A stretch of 64,000 bases of DNA from an uncultured Bacteroidota bacterium (lineage in GTDB: Bacteria > Bacteroidota > Bacteroidia > Bacteroidales > P3). The DNA lies in the NCBI GenBank assembly GCA_902762805.1, contig CACWPQ010000005.1, positions 699 through 64,698 of the forward strand, given 5' to 3'. This document shows, in pieces, positions 58,939-64,000 of the stretch; the first letter of the stretch is position 1; each line of letters begins with the position of its first letter. A program made the translations under genes and the position numbers. Below the pieces are notes generated by a model. It saw only the letters and a list, made by a program, of their open reading frames with translations. It was not told the DNA's origin and ran no database searches.

Positions 58939-58978
58939 TGTCTATTGTTTTTCAGTGTTTTATTTCAATCTTTCCTTG

Positions 58979-59052
58979 GCGATGGGTAATAATGGGTAAT
59001 AATGGGAAAGGGCCGAACTATTCCCCTAGAGAACCCCTACAGTCCCCCTACC
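58979..59052 (+). repeat. Two-copy intergenic repeat, copy 1
   Basis: GATGGGTAATAATGGGTAAT units (10-base period) lead to GGAAAGGGCC and TATTCCCCTAGAGAACCCC with TACAGTCCCCCTA. A related copy in inverse orientation lies at 63674-63742. Confidence 0.8.
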
Positions 59053-59054
59053 GC

Positions 59055-60383
59055 CTACCAATCATACTGCCAGTCTTTCTCATTGTCTTGTTCTGATTCG
59101 ACATACACCTCCTCGCGCTCCTCGCGGTCGCGCAGGCGGAACAGGCGCCCCAGCCAGTCGTTCTTCTTCGAGTGCGTCTGCGTCTTCTTGTTCTTGTCCT
59201 CCTCGATGATGCGCGCTATCTGGGCCACATAGTTCTCCACATAGTTGCGGTTCGACGTCGGGTCGTGGTGCAACACGGCCCCCGTATAATAATGATACAG
59301 GACAGAGTCGTAGGCAATGCCGAGGCCCACCATGCGGATGGCCCCCTCCTGGCTGAGGCCCACACCGTGGCCGTAGCCGTGGCCGTTGATGATGACGTTG
59401 TGCTCCACACTGTCCCACTCCACCGAGAAGAATGTCGACTTCAGCTGGAAGTCCACCCTTACCCTCGTCAGCGGCACCCCCATGATGCGCACCTTGCGCT
59501 CGGTCTGCGTGAAGTGCAGCAGGCTGTCGCGCACGGCGGGGTCTTTGGTGTTCAGCTTGTGTTTGTTGGCGAAGTAGTCCAGCCAGCGGCTCTCGCTCAC
59601 CGTCTTCTTCCAGTCGCTCTGCCGCATGCGGAATGAGAAGGTGTCCTCCACCGAGCGCAGGTAGGGCAGCGCCGTGCGCCACACATCCTCCGAGTTGGCC
59701 GTCTGGCCGCCGGAGTTGGAGTGGAACGGCGTCTCTATCAGCTTGCCCTCGCTGTCAACCAGCGTCTCCCCGCTGCTCTGTATGGCGCCCATCATGATGT
59801 CGGGCCTGATGCAGCGGTTGAGGTAGGCCTGGCAATGGGTCTGGTCGCAGAAGTTGTAGCCGTCGCCGCGGTGCTTGCCTATGTTGCGCAGCGCCCACGT
59901 GCGGCTGATGATGGCCTGGATGCGGAAGATGTCGGTCTGCTTGCCGTAGATCTCGCTCTGCACCACACCGGCGATATAGGTCTCGAACTCCACATCGTTC
60001 AGCAGCATCAGGTTGCCGCTCTTGTGGGGCTTCACTTCGAGGTCGCCCTCATAGGTGCGCTGCTTGCACCCTTCGGGGTTGATGCAGAGGATGCAGGCAG
60101 TGTCGGTGGCCTCGAGGCGCAGATTGCTGAAGGTGCCGTAGTCGGTTTCGTTCACCTTGACGTTCATCTGTCCCCCCTTGGCGCGGATGGTCACCGAGCG
60201 GCCGTCGCCCACCATGTCCTCCAGCAGGCGGTTGCCGTCGACATAGAGGTTGTAGGCGCCGAGGTCGAAGGATATGGTGAGGGAGCTGATGGTGTTGTTG
60301 CTGTAGAGGCGCACCTTCACCTTGTCGGCGTGGGCCGCCAGGGTGGCTCCCATAAGCAGTAGTATAAGTATGATGCGTTTCAT
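59055..60383 (-). CDS. SpoIID/LytB-domain protein, secreted
   Basis: 442 residues, ATG at 60383. A signal peptide ends ATLAAHA. The SpoIID-type domain has EFETYIAGVVQSEIYGKQTD, QAIISRTWALRNIGKHRGD, and, towards the end, HGYGHGVGLSQEGAIRM. SpoIID proteins are lytic transglycosylases in spore formers; in Bacteroidetes the role is probably cell-wall remodelling. The C-terminal 50 residues are charged. It overlaps lpxB (60380-61486) by four bases. Confidence 0.88.
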   Translation of the reverse strand: MKRIILILLLMGATLAAHADKVKVRLYSNNTISSLTISFDLGAYNLYVDGNRLLEDMVGDGRSVTIRAKGGQMNVKVNETDYGTFSNLRLEATDTACILCINPEGCKQRTYEGDLEVKPHKSGNLMLLNDVEFETYIAGVVQSEIYGKQTDIFRIQAIISRTWALRNIGKHRGDGYNFCDQTHCQAYLNRCIRPDIMMGAIQSSGETLVDSEGKLIETPFHSNSGGQTANSEDVWRTALPYLRSVEDTFSFRMRQSDWKKTVSESRWLDYFANKHKLNTKDPAVRDSLLHFTQTERKVRIMGVPLTRVRVDFQLKSTFFSVEWDSVEHNVIINGHGYGHGVGLSQEGAIRMVGLGIAYDSVLYHYYTGAVLHHDPTSNRNYVENYVAQIARIIEEDKNKKTQTHSKKNDWLGRLFRLRDREEREEVYVESEQDNEKDWQYDW

Positions 60384-61486
60384 GCGTTGATGGTGTCGAT
60401 GATGGCTTGTGCGGTGCGGAGGCTGGCGCCCGGGCCGCCGAGTTTGGCTTCCACGCGGCGGTAGCCCTCGAGCATGGTGGCGCGGCAGCCGGCGTCGGTC
60501 GCAATGAGGCGGAACTCCTCTTCGAGGCGCTGGTCGTTGAAGTCCTCCTGCAGCAGTTCGGTGACCACGTTGCTATCGTCAATCAAGTCGACGAGGGCGA
60601 TGTGGTTGATCCGCTTGCCGACGAGGGCTTTGGCCAAGGCGATGGAGATGGGGTTGGCGCGGTAGCAGACCACTTGGGGCACGTGGAAGAGGGCTGTCTC
60701 GAGGGTGGCGGTGCCGGAGCAGACGATAGCGGCGTGGGCCTCGGCGAGCAGAGGGTAGGTCTGGTCATGGCGCACGGCAACGTTGCTGCCGGCGGGTATC
60801 AGGCTGCTGTAGAACGACTCGCCCACGATGCTCATGCCAGCCACGGCGAATTGGTATTCGGGGTGCCGCTGTGCGAGGCGAACCATATAGGGGAGGCTGT
60901 TGCGTATTTCCTGCTTGCGGCTGCCGGGGAGGAGGGCTATCAGATTGTTTGAGTGCTTGAGTGCTTGATTGTTTGAGTGGGGGGTGATGGCGTCGAGGAG
61001 GGGGTGGCCGACATAGGTGGACTGGGGCATGCGGTTGGCAGCGTAGAACTGCTGCTCGAAGGGGAGGATGTAGCAGAGGCGGTCGAGGTATTGGCGCATG
61101 CCTTTGAGGCGTCCTTTCTTCCATGCCCAGAGCTGGGGCGAGACGTAGTGGATGGCCTTGAAGCCTTGCTCGTGGGCCCAGCGCTCGATTTTTAGGTTGA
61201 AGCCCGGGTAGTCGATACCGATGACGGCGTCGGGTTGCCACTGGAGGATGTCTTGCTTGCAGAAGCTTATGTTGCCGAGCACGGTGCGGAGGTGGCGCAC
61301 CACTTCGACGAAGCCCATGATGGCCAGGTTGCGGATGTGGCGCACCGGCGAGCCGGCCTCGTCGGCCATGCGGTCGCCGCCCCAGAAGCGGAACTCGGCA
61401 GCGGGGTCCAGCTGCCGCAGGGCGCGCAGGAGGTGGGCTCCGAGGAGGTCGCCCGAGGCTTCGCCGGCTATGACATAGTACTTCAT
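60380..61486 (-). CDS. lpxB: Lipid-A-disaccharide synthase
   Basis: 368 residues from the ATG at 61486. Family features: MKYYVIAGEASGDLLGAHLL, GIDYPGFNLKIERWA, YVSPQLWAWKKGRL, and LLPGSRKQEI. It joins UDP-diacylglucosamine and lipid X in lipid A synthesis at the inner membrane. An in-frame repeat near residue 175 encodes HSNNQALKHSNN just before LIALLPGSRK. It overlaps its neighbours by four bases on both sides, so surE, the small membrane protein, lpxB and the SpoIID-like gene form one operon. Confidence 0.95.
   Translation of the reverse strand: MKYYVIAGEASGDLLGAHLLRALRQLDPAAEFRFWGGDRMADEAGSPVRHIRNLAIMGFVEVVRHLRTVLGNISFCKQDILQWQPDAVIGIDYPGFNLKIERWAHEQGFKAIHYVSPQLWAWKKGRLKGMRQYLDRLCYILPFEQQFYAANRMPQSTYVGHPLLDAITPHSNNQALKHSNNLIALLPGSRKQEIRNSLPYMVRLAQRHPEYQFAVAGMSIVGESFYSSLIPAGSNVAVRHDQTYPLLAEAHAAIVCSGTATLETALFHVPQVVCYRANPISIALAKALVGKRINHIALVDLIDDSNVVTELLQEDFNDQRLEEEFRLIATDAGCRATMLEGYRRVEAKLGGPGASLRTAQAIIDTINA
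60944..60980 (+). repeat. In-frame tandem repeat in lpxB
   Basis: GTTTGAGTGCTTGAGTGCTT and similar 7-base units (TTGAGTG) occur four times and encode SNNQALKHSNN on the lpxB strand. Confidence 0.85.
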
Positions 61487-61776
61487 TGTGGCTGCAATAT
61501 GTTGGACTTCAGCAGGAAGGCGAGGTAGGGGATGAGGGTGAGGAAGAGGGTGACGAAGATGGTTTTGACGGCGGTGGAGTGCTGGAGGTGGACGGAGTGG
61601 CGCAGGAGGAGTATGGGGGGGATGAAGCATGCGGCATACCAGCGCAGGTGTTCGCCGAGGGGCAGGCCTGCGATGAGGAGGCCGAGGGTGAGCAGTGCGG
61701 CGGTGGCGGCCATGGAGCCGAGGCCGAGGAGCAGGCCGGAGCCGACGGTGTTGCGGAAGAGGCGCTCTTTAATCAT
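61483..61776 (-). CDS. Small membrane protein between surE and lpxB
   Basis: 97 residues with three likely membrane helices (about 10-35, 45-60 and 68-88). It overlaps surE by eight bases and lpxB by four. No motif is recognised. Small proteins of this size at this position are common in Bacteroidetes, and co-translation suggests an envelope role. Confidence 0.75.
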   Translation of the reverse strand: MIKERLFRNTVGSGLLLGLGSMAATAALLTLGLLIAGLPLGEHLRWYAACFIPPILLLRHSVHLQHSTAVKTIFVTLFLTLIPYLAFLLKSNILQPQ

Positions 61777-62536
61777 GGCCGAAGGTGTTGGTGAGGGCGG
61801 GGATGGCGGAGTAGTGGGTGAAGTCGGGCTGGATGGGGACGATGGAGACGTAGCCGTGTTCGAGTGCCCATTGGTCGGAGGTTTCGGGAGGGTTGTTGCA
61901 CTGGAATTTGCCGGTGAGCCACCAGTAGGGGAAGCCTTGCGGGTCGAGGCGTTTTTCGAAGCTGTCGAGCCATTTGGCGCGTGCTTCGTGGCATACGCGG
62001 AGGCCTTTGATCTGGTCGGCGGGGAGTCGTGGGATGTTGACGTTGAGGGATACGTCGGGCGGGAGGCCTTTGTCGAGTGCGGTGGCGATGATTTGGGTGA
62101 CGGAGGGGATGGCGCCGGAGAAGTCGGCTTCGGGGTTGTGGTTGAGGAGAGAGAAGCCTATGGCCGGGAAGCCGAGTGCGGTGGCTTCGATGACGGCGCC
62201 CATTGTGCCGCTGTAGAGGACGTTGATGGAGGCGTTGGAGCCGTGGTTGATGCCAGAGAGGACGAGTGCGGGGGGGCGAGGGCAGAAGTATTCGGAGGCG
62301 AGTTTGACGCAGTCGACGGGTGTGCCGTCGCAGGCGTAGACGTTGAGGCCGTTGCTTTCTTTGATGGTGCGCACGCGGAGTGGGCGTGCGGAGGTGATGC
62401 TGTGGCTGGTGCCGGAGGCGTTGCGTTCGGGTGCCATGACGACGACGTCGCCGAATTGCATGGCTATTTCGTCGAGGGTGCGGAGGCCTTTGGCTGCGAA
62501 GCCGTCGTCGTTGGTGATGAGTATGAGGGGTCTCAT
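61769..62536 (-). CDS. surE: 5'/3'-nucleotidase SurE
   Basis: 255 residues from the ATG at 62536. The metal site NDDGFAAKGL at the N-terminus, then VMAPERNASGTSHSIT and SGINHGSNASINVLYSGTMG, identify SurE, a phosphatase of nucleoside monophosphates. It is in the order DUF4340 protein, surE, membrane protein, lpxB, with short overlaps. Complete. Confidence 0.96.
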   Translation of the reverse strand: MRPLILITNDDGFAAKGLRTLDEIAMQFGDVVVMAPERNASGTSHSITSARPLRVRTIKESNGLNVYACDGTPVDCVKLASEYFCPRPPALVLSGINHGSNASINVLYSGTMGAVIEATALGFPAIGFSLLNHNPEADFSGAIPSVTQIIATALDKGLPPDVSLNVNIPRLPADQIKGLRVCHEARAKWLDSFEKRLDPQGFPYWWLTGKFQCNNPPETSDQWALEHGYVSIVPIQPDFTHYSAIPALTNTFGHD

Positions 62537-63645
62537 TGGTTGAGTTTTATGTCTTTGCCGAGGAAGTAGGAGGCTGGTTGTAGGATGTTGTCGAAGGTGA
62601 AGTACTGGATGAGGACGGTGTCCTGGCCTGGGTTTTCGGGTAGGTGGCGGTTGCAGTCGCCCCGGACGATGGCGTAGAGGCGGTCGAGGTCGAAGGTTTC
62701 GTAGAGTTCGGGGTCGGGCATTTTGGCGAGGTCGTCGGGGTTGGTGTATTTGATGAAGGTGGCGATGCGCGAGGTGCGGCCGGCGGTGTCGGTGACGGTG
62801 AGGATGGAGCGGGGTGTGCCGGAGACGCAGGTGTCGGCGAAGGAGTTGGGGACGATGGAGGCGAATTCGTCGAAGGCGAGCCATGTGAAGGAGGAGAGCA
62901 TCTGGGCCACGCGGGCGGTGTCGAAGCCGTCGACACGCTGGTGGTTCTGCAGCATTTCCATGGCGAAGCCGTTGCCGTCGCGGAGGATGGCGAAGCTTTC
63001 GTGCGGTGTGTCGGGGAGTTGGAGTTCGATGCGTTGGATGGCGTGGACGTCGAGGTCGGTGATGACGTGGGAGCGCCATTTGAGTGGGTCGGCAGGGAAG
63101 CGCGGTGTGAGGAAGCCGCGGAAGCCTGGGATGTGGATGATGTAGGGTACTTTGTCGCCTTCGCGGTACATGAAGGAGGCGAGCATGTCCTGGGTTTCGC
63201 GTCCGACGTGGTAGGTGACAGTGAGGCGTTCGCGGGGGAAGAGTTGGAGGCGTCCGCCGAAGAGGTTGATGAGGGGTGTGCGCTGGTAGACTTCGACTTT
63301 GATGGCGCGGGCGGCGAGGTCTTTGACGGCGTTGGGGATGGCGTTTTTGTTGACTTGCTGGCGGATGCGCATGTCGCGCAGTGTTTCGAGGAGGAGGTCG
63401 ACGAGGGGTTGGTTGGCTGGGTAGCGGTTGTCGACGGTCCAGGCGCTGTCGGCCAGTCGCTGGAGGGTGACGTGGTGGTCTTGTTTGTCGGCGATGAAGA
63501 TGCGGGTGATGGTGGAGGTGTCGGCTATGTGGTAGTCTTGCTTGAAGGTGGCTGAGCGCGACTGTGTGGCGGCGACGATGATGGCCACCACGGCGATGAG
63601 CACGGCGGCGGCGATGAGGATGATGTTGCGTTTCTTTTTATTCAT
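62533..63645 (-). CDS. DUF4340-type membrane-anchored protein
   Basis: 370 residues. One N-terminal helix (about 7-26) and a beta-rich outer domain with FKQDYHIADTSTITRIFIAD match DUF4340 proteins, which often follow gldG-type ABC genes. The function is unknown, but a link to the Gld ABC system is suggested by gldG just upstream. It overlaps surE by four bases; the 121-base gap to gldG holds a repeat. Confidence 0.85.
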   Translation of the reverse strand: MNKKKRNIILIAAAVLIAVVAIIVAATQSRSATFKQDYHIADTSTITRIFIADKQDHHVTLQRLADSAWTVDNRYPANQPLVDLLLETLRDMRIRQQVNKNAIPNAVKDLAARAIKVEVYQRTPLINLFGGRLQLFPRERLTVTYHVGRETQDMLASFMYREGDKVPYIIHIPGFRGFLTPRFPADPLKWRSHVITDLDVHAIQRIELQLPDTPHESFAILRDGNGFAMEMLQNHQRVDGFDTARVAQMLSSFTWLAFDEFASIVPNSFADTCVSGTPRSILTVTDTAGRTSRIATFIKYTNPDDLAKMPDPELYETFDLDRLYAIVRGDCNRHLPENPGQDTVLIQYFTFDNILQPASYFLGKDIKLNQ

Positions 63646-63673
63646 GGGTCTTTTTTTTCGGGTTGTTGGGGTG

Positions 63674-63742
63674 GGGTTCTCTAGGGGGATGGTAGGGGTT
63701 CTCTAGGGGAATACATAGGCCTTTTCCCATTATTACCCATCG
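63674..63742 (-). repeat. Two-copy intergenic repeat, copy 2
   Basis: On the minus strand GATGGGTAATAATGGG, AAAAGGCC, TATTCCCCTAGAGAACCCC, TACCATCCCCCTA, then a second CCCCTAGAGAACCCC. Same order as copy 1 at 58979, with one fewer GGGTAATAAT unit. Confidence 0.8.
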
Positions 63743-63766
63743 TTGGGTAGATGTTGGATACTTTTT

Positions 63767-64000
63767 CTATGCTTTGGTGTATAATTTCTTGCGTGTGAGT
63801 ACGATGGCGGCACCGGCGGCTGCGAGGAGCAGCAGCGGGGCGATGAGGTTGAGGAGTTGGTAGGCTGTGCGGTTGTTTTTGACTTGGATGACGTCGAGTT
63901 TGCGGAGTTTGATGTTGCGGGAGCGTGAGGCGAGGAGGCCGTCGTCGCCGACGAGGTAGTTGACGGCGTTGAGGATGAGGTCGCGGTTGGCGTAGAGGGT
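63767..64000 (-). CDS. gldG: Gliding-motility ABC transporter protein GldG, C-terminal part (partial)
   Basis: 77 codons plus stop are visible. The sequence NAVNYLVGDDGLLASRSR and IKLRKLDVIQVKNNRTAYQL, then a final membrane helix and RKKLYTKA, matches the C-terminus of GldG proteins, which precede a terminal helix after the outer domain. GldG and GldF form an ABC complex needed for gliding in Flavobacterium. The rest lies outside the window. Confidence 0.8.
   Translation of the reverse strand, partial: TLYANRDLILNAVNYLVGDDGLLASRSRNIKLRKLDVIQVKNNRTAYQLLNLIAPLLLLAAAGAAIVLTRKKLYTKA

Overview
The window looks like chromosome from a high-GC anaerobic member of the Bacteroidales. It carries a complete type IX secretion / gliding core (porP-gldK-gldL-gldM-gldN), Bacteroidetes-type promoters (TTTG, about 20 bases, TAnnTTTG), KDO/lipid A genes, [FeFe]-hydrogenases and a BspA-like surface protein. 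No rRNA, no CRISPR array and no transposase gene was seen.

Layout. 1-7.4 kb: minus-strand T9SS operon with two tandem gldN paralogues. 7.4-10.9 kb: envelope genes (RlpA-like, kdsC, polysaccharide deacetylase, LD-carboxypeptidase). 11.0-16.0 kb: a 1647-residue secreted protein with a C10-peptidase-like domain that appears catalytically dead. 16.3-23.2 kb: two convergent operons forming a hydrogenase/partner-switching locus (catalytic HydA, PAS-bearing sensory HydS, an atypical H-cluster protein, SpoIIE phosphatase, RsbW-like kinase, DRTGG protein, 2Fe-2S protein). 23.5-28.6 kb: flavodoxin, ThrE-type exporter, CobW/G3E zinc GTPase, nitroreductase lipoprotein, and gamma and beta carbonic anhydrases. 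28.6-39.9 kb: a composite type I restriction island, transcribed hsdM, fic-HTH, hsdS, PrrC/RloC-like ATPase, fic, hsdR. 39.9-51.3 kb: purL, an acyltransferase, tRNA-Ser(UGA), lipoproteins, a LytTR regulator, serS. 51.3-55.6 kb: a rod-shaped structured RNA candidate, the BspA-like protein with a probable T9SS C-terminal signal, and a DUF6266 gene invaded by a repeat element. 56-64 kb: rimO-ftsY, thioredoxin, SpoIID-like, lpxB, surE, a DUF4340 protein and a partial gldG.

Three things stand out. (1) Short tandem repeats with 7-12 base units have spread through the region. They lie between genes and, in frame, inside housekeeping genes (purL four times, rimO, lpxB, cobW, fic); one forms an intrinsic terminator between the gldN copies. 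(2) The restriction island has the gene order of a prr-type anticodon-nuclease locus plus two Fic proteins, and an identical 9-9-9 inverted repeat precedes both the fic-HTH gene and hsdS, suggesting an operator. (3) Four dispersed copies of a purine-rich element each end in a different hairpin followed by a T-run, which looks like a family of small RNAs or a mobile terminator-bearing element.
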